Source of the DNA: Subtercola frigoramans
Lineage (GTDB): Bacteria; Actinomycetota; Actinomycetes; Actinomycetales; Microbacteriaceae
Direction: 5' to 3'
Assembly (NCBI RefSeq): GCF_016907385.1
Contig: NZ_JAFBBU010000001.1
Span: 310,001 to 374,000 of the forward strand
Length of the DNA stretch: 64,000 nt
Shown: positions 8,821 through 18,436 of the stretch, piece after piece
Layout of the letters: each line of letters starts with the position of its first letter
Position numbering within the stretch: position 1 is the first letter of the stretch
Made by a program: the position numbers and the translations under genes
Notes under the pieces: model-generated
Database searches by the model: none
What the model saw: the letters and a program-made list of their open reading frames with translations, nothing else
Told to the model about the DNA's origin: nothing

Positions 8821-9846
8821 ATGGCTGACGCAATGACGCGCGACGCACCACGACTGACGAGTGCACGATTCACCGTCTCGAAGGGTCTGATCACCGTCGG
8901 CAGCGCAACCGTGCTTCTGTTCGTGATCAGCGGGGTTCTTGCGCCTTCGAGCATCTCGGGGACCTCGCTGTCTGGCATGCTCCCGATCGCCTGTGTGCTC
9001 GCGGTCGCGGGCCTCGGCCAGATGCTCGTGGTGCAGCAGGGCGGCATCGACCTCTCTGTGCCGGGCATGATCTCACTGACCGCTGTGATCGTCACCCACA
9101 ATCCCGACGGCAACGATGCACTGCTGATTCCGGCGATCGCGCTCGCGGCGACATTCGCCGTGCTGGCCGGCTTCGCCAACGGTCTCATGATCGGCAGACT
9201 GGGTCTCAACCCGATCATTGCGACACTCGGCACCAATGCGCTGTTGTACGGTGCAGACCTCGCGATCTCGGGCGGCAGGCCCCGCATCACCACCAAGCTG
9301 ATGCAGACGATCTCCGGCGGACAGACGCTCGGCATTCCCAATTCGGTGTTCTTCGCCATCGGAGTGCTGCTCGTCGTCACACTGTTGGTGAAGAAGACAG
9401 TGGCCGGCCGTCGCTTCGAGGCGGTCGGCGCGAACCCGGAGGCCGGCCGCGCCATCGGGCTGCGTGTGAGCAGCCATCGCACGCTCGCCTACGTGTGGGC
9501 CCAGCTCCTGTACTGCCTGGCCGGGGTCATGATCGCTGGCATCACCGCGCAGCCCTCTGCTTTCGAAGGCGACAAGTTCCTGCTCCCGTCTGTGGCGGTC
9601 GTCGTGCTCGGTGGTACCTCGCTCCTCGGCGGGCGGGGCTTTCCGCTCGCAACGGTCATCGCAGCGGTGTTCCTGCAGCAGCTCACACAGTTCGTCATCA
9701 CGCTCGGCGTCTCCACGGCCATCCAGACCCTTGTTCAGGCTGCCGCGCTCGGGGTGGGCGTCTCGCTCTACACCGTCAACTGGAGAGCCGTCTTCGCCCG
9801 TTTCTCACGCACTACCCGCGCACCTGTTCCTGCAGGCGCGATCTAA
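8821..9846 (+). CDS. Ribose-type ABC transporter permease
   Basis: A 341-residue inner-membrane permease of the RbsC/XylH family with eight to ten hydrophobic segments. The family signature GGIDLSVPGM is present near residue 75 and LGGTSLLGGRGFPLATVI near residue 270. An AGGAGA ribosome site lies before the ATG. The downstream genes are a lipoprotein binding protein and an ATPase-permease fusion, so this permease probably pairs with the permease domain of that fusion. The substrate is expected to be a sugar, polyol or similar small polar compound, but the sequence does not name it. Confidence 0.93.
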   Translation: MADAMTRDAPRLTSARFTVSKGLITVGSATVLLFVISGVLAPSSISGTSLSGMLPIACVLAVAGLGQMLVVQQGGIDLSVPGMISLTAVIVTHNPDGNDALLIPAIALAATFAVLAGFANGLMIGRLGLNPIIATLGTNALLYGADLAISGGRPRITTKLMQTISGGQTLGIPNSVFFAIGVLLVVTLLVKKTVAGRRFEAVGANPEAGRAIGLRVSSHRTLAYVWAQLLYCLAGVMIAGITAQPSAFEGDKFLLPSVAVVVLGGTSLLGGRGFPLATVIAAVFLQQLTQFVITLGVSTAIQTLVQAAALGVGVSLYTVNWRAVFARFSRTTRAPVPAGAI

Positions 9847-9913
9847 CACCTAAGAACTTCGGTCGACAGGCCGGAGCGTGACAGAGGCGTCACGCCCACA
9901 TTGGAGGAAGAAA

Positions 9914-11029
9914 ATGAAACCTCGCACCAAATTTGCATCCGTTGCCGCCCTGGCAGCGGCAGCGGCCCTCATCCTGACCGGATGCGGAACCGCGGGCGGC
10001 GCAGCGAGCGGCGGCAGCAGCGCCGCCGCCGGCGCAGTCACCCACGTCGAAGGCGCACCCTCGTGGTGCGGCACCAAGCCCATCTCGTTCGCCCTGCTCG
10101 ACGGCTTCGGCGGCAACAGCTGGCGTCTCGTCACGACGGCCTCGGGTAAAGACGAGGCCTCGAAGTGCCCGAGCGTCACGAAGTTCACCTACGCAGACGG
10201 CCAGGGCTCGACCGAGAAGGCGAGCTCCGACATCAAGGGCATGGTCGCCAGTGGCGTCAACGCGATGGTCGTGTTCCCGGATGCCGGTAAAGCGGTTCTC
10301 CCGGCACTCACCTCCGCCTACACGGCCGGTGTTGTCACGGTGCCGTACCGCGTCGACCCAGGTGGACAGGCCGGTGTCAATTTCGACAAGTGGATCGGTG
10401 ACGACTTCACGAACGACGGCACGAACTGGGCGAACTGGATCCAGAAGAACGTCCCTGCTGGCGGAAACATCCTCTTCCTCGGTGGCCCGGCGGGAAACAG
10501 CCAGAGCACCGACGAGTACAACGCCATGTCGAAGGTTCTCGGTAGCACGTACACCTTCATCGGTGAGACCCCGTTCCAGCCCACCAACTGGGACCCGACG
10601 CTCACGCAGCAGCTGCTGACGGCCGACATCGCCAAGTACCCGAAGATCGACGTCATCGTCTCTGACTTCGGCCCGACCCTCGTCAGTTCGCTTCCTCTGT
10701 TCCCGCAGAGCGGCCGCTCGATTCCGGCCCTGGCCACCTCTGACGGCAACTCCCTGAGCTGCTTCTGGGAAGACAACCACGCGGCGAACCCCGACTTCAA
10801 GCTGATGACGGTGGCGACAGGTAACGACAACGTTCGCCTGGCAGTCGACTATGCGGTCGCGAAAGCGACCGGCGGCGAGATCCCGACCGACGATTCGTTC
10901 AAGGGCCCGATCTTCGAAGACTCTGTCAGCCAGCAGCCTCACGGCGTGCAGTGTGACAAGTCCCTTCCTGGCGACGTCTACCTCTCGGCCCAGATGCCGG
11001 GAGCCCAGCAGGCGACTCTCGGAAAGTAG
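9914..11029 (+). CDS. Ribose-type ABC transporter substrate-binding lipoprotein
   Basis: A 371-residue secreted lipoprotein. Residues 1-25 are a signal peptide with lipobox LTGC, so the cysteine would be lipid-anchored to the outer face of the membrane. The mature part is a periplasmic-binding-protein type 1 fold (ISFALLDGFGGNSWRLV at the start; DVIVSDFGPTLVSS in the second lobe). GGAGGAAG lies just before the ATG at 9914, which fixes the start. It delivers the substrate to the two permease modules encoded before and after it. A strong hairpin follows the stop. Confidence 0.92.
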   Translation: MKPRTKFASVAALAAAAALILTGCGTAGGAASGGSSAAAGAVTHVEGAPSWCGTKPISFALLDGFGGNSWRLVTTASGKDEASKCPSVTKFTYADGQGSTEKASSDIKGMVASGVNAMVVFPDAGKAVLPALTSAYTAGVVTVPYRVDPGGQAGVNFDKWIGDDFTNDGTNWANWIQKNVPAGGNILFLGGPAGNSQSTDEYNAMSKVLGSTYTFIGETPFQPTNWDPTLTQQLLTADIAKYPKIDVIVSDFGPTLVSSLPLFPQSGRSIPALATSDGNSLSCFWEDNHAANPDFKLMTVATGNDNVRLAVDYAVAKATGGEIPTDDSFKGPIFEDSVSQQPHGVQCDKSLPGDVYLSAQMPGAQQATLGK

Positions 11030-11061
11030 CGCACCCGCGCTGCATCGACCGATAGCCCTCG

Positions 11062-11096
11062 GTCGGGCCGGTCGCTCCTGAAGCGACCGGCCCGAC
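11062..11096 (+). terminator. Intra-operon hairpin after the binding-protein gene
   Basis: A perfect 15-base stem (11062-11076 with 11082-11096) has the 5-base loop CCTGA. It stands between the binding-protein gene and the ATPase-permease gene. Partial termination or RNA stabilisation here would yield more binding protein than ATPase, a usual pattern in ABC operons. Confidence 0.6.
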
Positions 11097-11130
11097 TGCT
11101 CTCTCACCCACGACATTTCAAAGGCGAACC

Positions 11131-13644
11131 GTGAACACCTTCCAGGAAACCGAAACCCCGACACGCCCCGCCACCCTGGCGATGTCGGGAATCTCGAAGT
11201 ACTACGCCGGCGTCGCGGCGCTGACAGACGTTTCGGTCGAGATCCACCCCGGCGAGGTGCACGCTATTCTCGGCGAGAACGGTGCAGGCAAGTCGACGCT
11301 GATGAACATCGCATCGGGCCAGACGCCCCCGAGTTCGGGTTCGATCGCTATGGGCGGGCAGGTCTTCGACAGTCTCACCCCGACCCTCGCCGGCAGCCTC
11401 GGTGTGGCGATCGTGCACCAGCACCCTGCGGTGCTTGGTGACATGACCGTCGAAGAGAACCTGCGGGTCGCCTTGCCGAGTTCCGTCTTCTCGGGCCAGG
11501 GTGACTCCGACGCTGTCGCACAGTCGCTTCTCACCGGTGTCGGCCTGCACGTTCACCTGAAAGACCGCGTCGAGACCCTCACTCTTGCCCAGAAGCACCT
11601 GCTCGAGATCGCCAAGGCCTTCGCGCGAAAGCCGACGCTCTTGATCCTCGACGAACCAACCGCCCCGCTCGGCCGCGAGGCCGTCGACCTGCTCTTCGGT
11701 CGTGTTCGTGAAGCGGTGGCCGCCGGTACCTCGGTCGTCTACATCACGCACCGCCTCGCAGAGGTGCGCGAACTCGCCGATCGCGTCACAGTGCTGCGCG
11801 ACGGCAAGGTGCGCGGCACCGCGAACGTCGACGAGATCACCGACGATGCACTGCTGGCCCTGATTGTGGGCCGCACGCTCGAATCGACTTTTCCGGCAAA
11901 GATCGACCTGCCGATGGATGCCCAGCTCAACTTCGATGTCGCCGGCATCTCTGGCCCGGGGTTCGCCGACGTCAGCATCGCCGGCCGCCGAGGCGAGATC
12001 ATCGGCGTGGCCGGTGTCGTCGGCAACGGCCAGAGCGAACTGCTCAGGGCACTCGCAGGGCTCGAGAGCTTTGACGGCACAGTGACGATCGGCGGCACGG
12101 CCTACACTCCCCGTGAACTGCTGCATCGTGCCGCCTTCATGCCGGCCGACCGTCATCGCGAGGGGCTGATGATGTCGTTGAATGTTCGCGAGAACGCAGC
12201 CATCTCAGCGCTCAAGAAGTTCCGGTCGACCTACCTTCTCAGCCGGGGCAAGGAACTCGACGCGGTGACCGAGTCGCTCACCGAGCTGTCGGTCAAGGCA
12301 CCGTCGCTGGATGCACCGGTCGGTGCCCTTTCCGGTGGAAACCAGCAGAAGGTCGTGATCGCGCGAGCCCTGCTCTCTGATCCGGTGCTTCTCATCGCCG
12401 ACGAGCCGACCCAGGGCGTCGATGTCGGTGCGCGGGTGGAGATCTATCGCATTCTGCGCGAGGCGTCGGCCAACGGCATCCCGGTGATCATCGCCTCGTC
12501 TGATGCAAAAGAGCTCGAGGGCCTGTGCGACAGGGTCATCGTCATGTCGCGTGGCCACCTCGTCAGAACACTCTCCGGCGATGAGATCACCGAACAGGCC
12601 ATTGTCATGGCCGCAGTGAGCTCGACCACCCATACCATCCAGCTCGCCATGGACGGCAAGACGAAGGCGCGGTCGACGGGGTTCCGTCGTTTTCTCCAGG
12701 GCGACTACGCACCGTCGGCGCTCCTGGTCGCGGTGATCGTCGTTCTGGGCGGCTACGTGCTGACGCAGAACCCGCAGTACCTGGGCAGCTTCAACATCTT
12801 CTCCATGCTGATGACGGCCTGCGGGCTGGGGGCCATCGCTCTGGGTCAGACCATCCCGTTGCTTCTTGGGGGCATCGACCTCTCGGTCGGGCCCCTGGCC
12901 GGATTTCTGGTCGTCATTGCCTCGTTCTTCGTCAATGACGGCGCATCTGCGGCGACGATCGCGCTCGGTCTTCTCCTGATGATCGCAACGGCGGCAACGG
13001 TGGGCCTCGTCAATGCGGTGCTGATTCGCTACCTCAAATTCACGCCCATCGCCGCAACCCTGACCCTCTACATCGCGCTGGGCGGGTTCGCCTTTCTGTT
13101 GCGCGACACCCAGGGGGGCTACATCAACACCGATTTCACCAAGAATCTCTCCACGTCAGTGGGGCCGATCCCGGTGGTCTTCATCGTTCTGGTCGCGATC
13201 GCCCTGCTCGCGGAGTACTTTCTGCGCAAGCGCCGCTGGGGCTGGAACCTACGGGCCGTGGGCTCGAACGAGGAGTCAGCGCGCAGCGTCGGTGTTCCGG
13301 TCAACCGCACGGTGATTCTCGGCTACGTGCTGACCTCGCTCTTCGTGTTCCTCGGTGCGATCATCCTGATGACCCAGATCGGCATCGGCGACCCCGCAGC
13401 AGGATCGAGTTACACGCTCACGAGCATCACTGCCGTGGTGCTCGGTGGAACAAGCCTGTTGGGCGGCCGCGGCACGTTCATCGGCTCGCTTCTCGGGGCC
13501 ATCCTGCTCACCCAGGTGCTCAATGCGACCACTGTTCTGGGGCTCGGCAGCGTGTTCCAGTACGTCTTCCAGGGCCTTCTCATCCTCATTGCAGCGATCG
13601 TGTACTCGGTTGCCCGCTCGCGTAGACGCAAGGCAGCGGCATGA
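11131..13644 (+). CDS. ABC importer: tandem ATPase domains fused to a ribose-type permease
   Basis: An 837-residue fusion. Residues 20-245 are the first nucleotide-binding domain with Walker A GENGAGKST (48-56) and a degenerate signature (LTLAQ) before LLILDEPTAPL. Residues about 265-500 are the second domain with degenerate Walker A GVVGNGQSEL and signature LSGGNQQKV. From about residue 525 a full RbsC-like permease follows with GGIDLSVGPLAGF. RbsA and RbsC are usually separate proteins of about 500 and 320 residues. The start is GTG 11131. Together with the separate permease this would give a transporter with two different membrane subunits, one of them tied to its ATPase. Confidence 0.92.
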   Translation: MNTFQETETPTRPATLAMSGISKYYAGVAALTDVSVEIHPGEVHAILGENGAGKSTLMNIASGQTPPSSGSIAMGGQVFDSLTPTLAGSLGVAIVHQHPAVLGDMTVEENLRVALPSSVFSGQGDSDAVAQSLLTGVGLHVHLKDRVETLTLAQKHLLEIAKAFARKPTLLILDEPTAPLGREAVDLLFGRVREAVAAGTSVVYITHRLAEVRELADRVTVLRDGKVRGTANVDEITDDALLALIVGRTLESTFPAKIDLPMDAQLNFDVAGISGPGFADVSIAGRRGEIIGVAGVVGNGQSELLRALAGLESFDGTVTIGGTAYTPRELLHRAAFMPADRHREGLMMSLNVRENAAISALKKFRSTYLLSRGKELDAVTESLTELSVKAPSLDAPVGALSGGNQQKVVIARALLSDPVLLIADEPTQGVDVGARVEIYRILREASANGIPVIIASSDAKELEGLCDRVIVMSRGHLVRTLSGDEITEQAIVMAAVSSTTHTIQLAMDGKTKARSTGFRRFLQGDYAPSALLVAVIVVLGGYVLTQNPQYLGSFNIFSMLMTACGLGAIALGQTIPLLLGGIDLSVGPLAGFLVVIASFFVNDGASAATIALGLLLMIATAATVGLVNAVLIRYLKFTPIAATLTLYIALGGFAFLLRDTQGGYINTDFTKNLSTSVGPIPVVFIVLVAIALLAEYFLRKRRWGWNLRAVGSNEESARSVGVPVNRTVILGYVLTSLFVFLGAIILMTQIGIGDPAAGSSYTLTSITAVVLGGTSLLGGRGTFIGSLLGAILLTQVLNATTVLGLGSVFQYVFQGLLILIAAIVYSVARSRRRKAAA

Positions 13645-13722
13645 TGTCCGGCTGATCGGCTGATCGGCTGAATGGCTGCACGCTTCACCTCAGACACTCG
13701 TATTCCTGAAGGGAATCTCATC

Positions 13723-15105
13723 ATGACCACAGCAACCTTCGGCACCAATGCCGTCGATTGGGAAGACCGCATCAACTTCGACCGCTTACGCACCCAGCGG
13801 CTCGCGAAGCTCAAAGCCGAGCTTCAGACCTCGGACCTCGGTGCGGTGCTCGCGTTCGACTTCTCGAACATCCGCTACATGTCGGCGACACACATCGGCA
13901 CCTGGGCCATGGACAAGCTGATTCGTTTCTCGCTTCTCACGCGCAACAGCGACCCCATCGTGTGGGATTTTGGGTCTGCCGCCAAACACCACCAGCTCTA
14001 CAACCCCTGGCTGTCGACGACGACGGCCGAGGCCGACGCAGACCCCCATGCGCCCCACCACGGGGCGGTGAAACCGCGGCTCGAATCGGGCGCGCGTGCT
14101 GGCATATCGACCCTGCGCGGTGCTTTCAGCCCCGACGCCGAGATCGCCGAAGGGGTGGCCAAGAAGATCAAGCGTGAACTCGAGAAGTTCGGCCTGCAGA
14201 ACGAGCCGCTCGGCGTGGACGTCATCGAGCTGCCCATCCTCTTCGCCCTGCAGAAGGAGGGCATCACGGTGGTCGACGGCCAGCAGGTCTTCCTGCGGGC
14301 GCGAACGGTCAAGACGGGCGACGAGATCGCCCTGCTGAGCCAGGCCGCGTCGATGGTGGATGCCGCGTACGAGTCGCTCTACGAATTCCTGCGGCCGGGC
14401 GTGCGGGAGAACGAGGCCGTCGGGCTGGTCTCGAAGGTGTTGTACGACCTCGGCTCTGAGTACGTGGAGGGCGTCAACGCGATCTCGGGTGAGCGCTGCT
14501 CGCCGCATCCGCATGTCTATTCCGATCGGCTGATCCGCCCCGGCGACCCGGCGTTCTTCGACATCCTGCACAGCTACCAGGGGTACCGAACGTGCTACTA
14601 CCGCACCTTCGCGGTCGGTTCGGCGAGCAGTGCGCAGCATGATGCCTACAAGATCGCCCGAGAGTATATGGACAAGGCGATCGCGCTGGTGCGCCCCGGC
14701 GCGACCACAGCAGACATCGTGCGCGTCTGGCCGAAGGCGCAGGAGTTCGGATTTCCCGACGAGGAGGCGGCTTTCGCGCTGCAGTACGGCCACGGCGTCG
14801 GCCTCTCGATCTGGGAGAAACCGATCTTCTCGCGGCTGGTCTCGCTCGATCATCCGGAGACCCTCGTCGAGGGAATGGTGTTCGCGCTCGAGACCTACTG
14901 GCCGTCAGCCGACGGCATCGGGGCCGCCCGCATCGAGGAGGAGCTCGTCGTCACCGCGACCGGCTGCGAGGTCATCACGAAGTTCCCAGCCGAAGACCTG
15001 CTCGTAGCGGGCCAGCGCTACTACAGTGTCGGGGGTGCCCTGCCGCTGCTGCGCAACTCGCAGTCGCACCTGAACACGGCCGCCGGGCGCGGCGAGGTGG
15101 TCTAG
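13723..15105 (+). CDS. M24-family (creatinase/Xaa-Pro peptidase-like) protein
   Basis: A 460-residue protein with the two-domain M24 plan. The N-terminal domain (about 25-200) starts at LAKLKAELQTSDLGAVL. The C-terminal pita-bread domain (from about 205) includes GERCSPHPHVYSD, the acidic stretch FFDILHSYQGY, the histidine region YGHGVGLSIWEKP and the glutamate near FALETYW. In true metallopeptidases five metal ligands (D, D, H, E, E) are needed. Here HGVGL and ALE are clear but the paired aspartates are not a textbook match, so a creatinase-like hydrolase or a non-metal role is possible. ATG 13723 follows GAAGGGA. It is the last-but-three gene of the importer operon. Confidence 0.82.
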   Translation: MTTATFGTNAVDWEDRINFDRLRTQRLAKLKAELQTSDLGAVLAFDFSNIRYMSATHIGTWAMDKLIRFSLLTRNSDPIVWDFGSAAKHHQLYNPWLSTTTAEADADPHAPHHGAVKPRLESGARAGISTLRGAFSPDAEIAEGVAKKIKRELEKFGLQNEPLGVDVIELPILFALQKEGITVVDGQQVFLRARTVKTGDEIALLSQAASMVDAAYESLYEFLRPGVRENEAVGLVSKVLYDLGSEYVEGVNAISGERCSPHPHVYSDRLIRPGDPAFFDILHSYQGYRTCYYRTFAVGSASSAQHDAYKIAREYMDKAIALVRPGATTADIVRVWPKAQEFGFPDEEAAFALQYGHGVGLSIWEKPIFSRLVSLDHPETLVEGMVFALETYWPSADGIGAARIEEELVVTATGCEVITKFPAEDLLVAGQRYYSVGGALPLLRNSQSHLNTAAGRGEVV

Positions 15106-15131
15106 TCGATGCAGACGGAAGGAGCCGGATC

Positions 15132-16247
15132 ATGAGGGCGGCTGTCTACCACGGCGACCACGACGTTCGTCTGGCAGAGGTGCCAGCACCCGAGCGCAAG
15201 CAGGGTGAGGCCCTCATCAAGGTGCTGCGTAGTGGCATGTGCGGCACCGATGCCACGGAGTGGAAGGCCGGGCCGATCATCTTTCCGATCGGCCTCGAGC
15301 ACCCGGTGAGCCACCACAGCGGGCCGATGATTCCCGGCCACGAGTTCGTCGGCGAGATCGTCGAGACGGGTGCCGACAGCCGTTTCGCCGTCGGCGACCT
15401 CGTTGCGAGCGGGGCCGGCATCTCGTGCGGAACGTGCGCCCGGTGTCTGGAGGGCCGCACCAACCTCTGCCTGAACTACTACACGCTGGGCCTGAACGTC
15501 GACGGCGGAATGGCCGAGTTCGTCTCCTGCCCCGAGCGAGCGCTCGTCGCCCTCCCGCCCGGGCTCTCGCTCGACCTGGCAGGGCTCGCCCAGCCGCTCG
15601 CCGTTGGCCTGCACGCTGCCCGGCGTTCGGGGGCCGTCGACGGCGACACGGTGGTGATCATCGGCGCGGGAGCGATCGGGTCGTTCGTGCTCGCCGGCGT
15701 CACCTCGCTCGCCCAGGTCGACGTCACCGTGATCGATTTCGACGGCCCCCGGCTCGACCGGGCGCTGAGGCTCGGTGCGACACGCGTGGTCGCTGCGGGG
15801 CCGGATGCCCGGGCATCCGTTCTCGATGCAGTCGGCCCGCGCGGCGCCGATGTCGTGATCGAGGCGAGCGGGGCACCCGGCCAACTCAACCATGCGATCT
15901 CCCTCGTGCGCAACGGAGGCACGATCCTGCAGGTGGGGCTGCCGTCGTCTGAGCAGACGGTCGACATCCACGCGCTGGTGATGCGCGAGATCACCGTGCG
16001 AACCACGCTCGCCCACGTCTGCGGCGACGACCTCGGGCCGGCGCTTGACGTACTGTCGTCGACGAACCTCGGCCCCGAGTTGCTCGAGGGGGTGCTGCCG
16101 CTCGACGACCTCGCTGCCCAGCTCGAGCGCCTCGCGACCGGCAGGCTCGACGGCAAGGTGCTGTTCGACCCGACGCTTCGTGCAGCGGAGCACAACCTGG
16201 CAACACCAACCACCACACAGAAGACGAACGAACAGAACGAACGGTGA
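15132..16247 (+). CDS. Zinc-dependent medium-chain alcohol/polyol dehydrogenase
   Basis: A 371-residue MDR enzyme. Catalytic-zinc residues lie in GMCGTD and GHEF (about residues 37 and 71). The structural-zinc lobe is CGTCARCLEGRTNLC. The NAD fold begins at VVIIGAGAIGSFVLAG. The overall pattern matches sorbitol/threonine/butanediol dehydrogenases. AAGGAG precedes the ATG. The next gene is a related dehydrogenase seven bases downstream, so the two are likely translated together. Oxidation of an imported polyol or hydroxyketone is a reasonable role, by context only. Confidence 0.9.
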   Translation: MRAAVYHGDHDVRLAEVPAPERKQGEALIKVLRSGMCGTDATEWKAGPIIFPIGLEHPVSHHSGPMIPGHEFVGEIVETGADSRFAVGDLVASGAGISCGTCARCLEGRTNLCLNYYTLGLNVDGGMAEFVSCPERALVALPPGLSLDLAGLAQPLAVGLHAARRSGAVDGDTVVIIGAGAIGSFVLAGVTSLAQVDVTVIDFDGPRLDRALRLGATRVVAAGPDARASVLDAVGPRGADVVIEASGAPGQLNHAISLVRNGGTILQVGLPSSEQTVDIHALVMREITVRTTLAHVCGDDLGPALDVLSSTNLGPELLEGVLPLDDLAAQLERLATGRLDGKVLFDPTLRAAEHNLATPTTTQKTNEQNER

Positions 16248-16254
16248 GCGAAAA

Positions 16255-17310
16255 ATGAAGGCAGCAGTATTCCACGGGGCACACGACATCCGCGTCGAAG
16301 ATGTCGGCACACCGCGGCCCCTGGCTGGCGAGGTCCTGCTGCGCCCCTACTGGTGCGGTATCTGCGGAACCGACCTGCACGAGTACGCCATGGGGCCGAT
16401 CGTGATCCCGTCGAGCCCACACCCACTCACGGGCGCCACTGCACCGCAGGTGCTTGGCCACGAATTCTCGGCTGAAGTGGTCGAGCTGGGCGCAGGAGTG
16501 ACGAACGTCACCGTTGGCCAGCGCGTCTCGGTGATGCCGCTGCTCTACTGTGGCCAGTGCTACTACTGCCGCAGGGGTCTCAATCACCTGTGCCGGTCGA
16601 TGGCCTGTGTCGGCCTCAGCTACCAGTCGGGAGGCATCGCCGAGCTCGCCGTCGTACCCGCTACGCATGTCAGCGTTCTGCCCGACTCGATGACCGAACT
16701 GCAGGGCGCGCTGGTCGAACCGGGTGCCGTCGCCGCCTACGGGGTCGACACCGCGCAGGTGCGTGCTGGCGACACCGTGCTCATCACCGGCGCGGGCCCG
16801 ATCGGGGCGCTCGCCGCGCTCTATGCCTCTTCGCTCGGCGCGAACATCTTCATCTCAGAACTCAACCCGACGCGGGCCGCGCTGGCTGTGAGCCTCGATG
16901 TGGGCGAGGTGCTCGACCCGTCGAAGATCGACGTCGCTGCGTGGCTGAAGGACCACACGGACGGCATCGGCGCCGACGCCGTCATCGAGTGCTCGGGCAA
17001 CGAGCGGGCGCTGCAGACGGCGATCGCCGCCGTGCGCTCGGCGGGCCGTATCTCGCAGACCGGGCTGCACACCAGGGCCGCGGCCATCGACCCGATGGTG
17101 CTCTCGGAGCACGACATCACGCTCTCGGGCACCTGGTGCTACCCCGTCACCGACTGGCCGCGCATCATCGACCTCATCTCGCGGGGCCGTTACCCGGTCG
17201 AGAAGGTCGTGAGCGCCCAGATCTCGATGGACGACATCGTGGCCAAGGGCTTCGAGACCCTGCTGTCGCCGACTGGCGACCAGGTGAAGGTTCTCGTCAA
17301 CGCACGCTGA
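16255..17310 (+). CDS. Zinc-dependent 2,3-butanediol-dehydrogenase-like MDR enzyme
   Basis: A 351-residue medium-chain dehydrogenase. It has catalytic-zinc motifs WCGICGTDLHEY and LGHEFSAEVVELG, the structural cluster CGQCYYCRRGLNHLC, and the NAD-binding segment LITGAGPIGALAAL. The sequence around HEYAMGPIVIP is typical of 2,3-butanediol dehydrogenases, which interconvert butanediol and acetoin with NAD. An acetoin-type E1/E2 pair lies 11 kb upstream, so a butanediol-acetoin route is conceivable. The start ATG 16255 matches the family N-terminus MKAAVFHG. It lies between two other dehydrogenases on the same strand. Confidence 0.9.
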   Translation: MKAAVFHGAHDIRVEDVGTPRPLAGEVLLRPYWCGICGTDLHEYAMGPIVIPSSPHPLTGATAPQVLGHEFSAEVVELGAGVTNVTVGQRVSVMPLLYCGQCYYCRRGLNHLCRSMACVGLSYQSGGIAELAVVPATHVSVLPDSMTELQGALVEPGAVAAYGVDTAQVRAGDTVLITGAGPIGALAALYASSLGANIFISELNPTRAALAVSLDVGEVLDPSKIDVAAWLKDHTDGIGADAVIECSGNERALQTAIAAVRSAGRISQTGLHTRAAAIDPMVLSEHDITLSGTWCYPVTDWPRIIDLISRGRYPVEKVVSAQISMDDIVAKGFETLLSPTGDQVKVLVNAR

Positions 17311-17372
17311 CACGTCACGCGGATGACGCATCGCATCCCTGAAACTTCGAGCTGAACATCGACAGGAACACC

Positions 17373-18353
17373 ATGAAGGCATTGCAGTACGTCGACCAGA
17401 ACGAACCGCGGGTCTCCGAACTCGCCGTTCCCGAGATCGCCGACGACGAGGTGCTCGTCGCGGCACGCTCAGTGGGCGTCTGTCACTCCGACATCGACCT
17501 ACTCGAGGGGCGGTACATCATCCCGTTCTCATACCCCATCATTCCGGGGCACGAGTGGTCGGGCGAAGTGGTGCGAGTGGGGTCGAAGGTCACGCAGTTC
17601 GCTGCCGGCGACCGTGTGGTGGGTGAGTGCGTCATCGGTGACGACCACTTCGGGTTCTCGATCAGCGGGGCTGCGGCCGAGTTCTTCGTAGCCAAACCGG
17701 CGTGGCTGCATCATCTGCCCGACGGCATCTCGTTCACCAATGGCGCCCTCGTCGAGCCGTTCAGCGTGGCCTACGCCGGGCTGATGCGGGTCGGCAACGT
17801 CAATGCCAGCGACGTGCTGGTGGTGTTGGGTGCCGGCCCGATCGGACTGGCGGTGACTGCCGCCGCGTCGGCTCTCGGAGCACTCACGATCGTGGTCGAG
17901 CCCTCGCCCGAACGCCAGCGCGCCGCGCTTGCCCTCGGAGCGGCCGCGGCTGTCGGCCCCGACGAGATCGAGGCCGCGCTCGCTCTCCGGTCGGGAGGGA
18001 GAGGCGCCGACGTGGTCGTCGAGGCGAGCGGTCGACCCGATGTCATGGCCCGCGCGCTCGAACTCGCGGCCTTTCGCGGCAGGGTGGCCTACATCGGCAT
18101 CGATGTCGGGCGGGAGGCGCCGGCGAAGCTGGGCCTGATCCAGTCGAAAGAATTGCGTATCACCGGCTCGATCGGCTCGCCGGGGGTGTGGCCTGAGACC
18201 CTTCGCTTCCTCGCCCAGACCGGCATCGACCTGAGCCCGCTCGTCACCCAGCAGTTCGTCGTGGACGAGGCTCTCGACGCTCTGGATGCTGCACACCACC
18301 CGGCCACGACCATCAAGGCGCACATCCAGTTCACGGGCTCGCTGCCCCAGTAG
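17373..18353 (+). CDS. Medium-chain dehydrogenase without a structural-zinc lobe
   Basis: A 326-residue MDR enzyme. Catalytic-zinc features are present (VGVCHSDIDLLEG, PGHEWSGEVVRVG). The four-cysteine lobe seen in both preceding genes is absent and is replaced by a short stretch GECVIGDDHFGFSISG, which explains its shorter length. The NAD fold starts at VVLGAGPIGLAVTAAA. This is the last gene of the dehydrogenase run and is followed by a strong terminator. Substrate unknown; erythritol- or threonate-type dehydrogenases share this general form. Confidence 0.88.
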   Translation: MKALQYVDQNEPRVSELAVPEIADDEVLVAARSVGVCHSDIDLLEGRYIIPFSYPIIPGHEWSGEVVRVGSKVTQFAAGDRVVGECVIGDDHFGFSISGAAAEFFVAKPAWLHHLPDGISFTNGALVEPFSVAYAGLMRVGNVNASDVLVVLGAGPIGLAVTAAASALGALTIVVEPSPERQRAALALGAAAAVGPDEIEAALALRSGGRGADVVVEASGRPDVMARALELAAFRGRVAYIGIDVGREAPAKLGLIQSKELRITGSIGSPGVWPETLRFLAQTGIDLSPLVTQQFVVDEALDALDAAHHPATTIKAHIQFTGSLPQ

Positions 18354-18375
18354 TCTCGCTGCCCGGGTAGGGCGA

Positions 18376-18419
18376 ATGACGAAGCCCCCGCGATCATCCG
18401 GTCGCGGGGGCTTCGTCAT
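18376..18419. terminator. Strong bidirectional terminator
   Basis: A perfect 18-base inverted repeat (18376-18393 with 18402-18419) with an 8-base loop lies between convergent genes. It ends the plus-strand catabolic operon and the minus-strand reductase gene. Confidence 0.92.
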
Positions 18420-18436
18420 GCTCTGGAGGGTGTGGG

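Noticed and set aside
9890..11164. A 424-codon minus-strand frame opposite the binding-protein gene
   Set aside because: Antisense shadow; the plus strand has a lipobox, a Shine-Dalgarno site and family homology.
13723..15105. Confident call as prolidase (Xaa-Pro dipeptidase)
   Set aside because: The paired metal-binding aspartates are not clear, so only M24-family membership is claimed.
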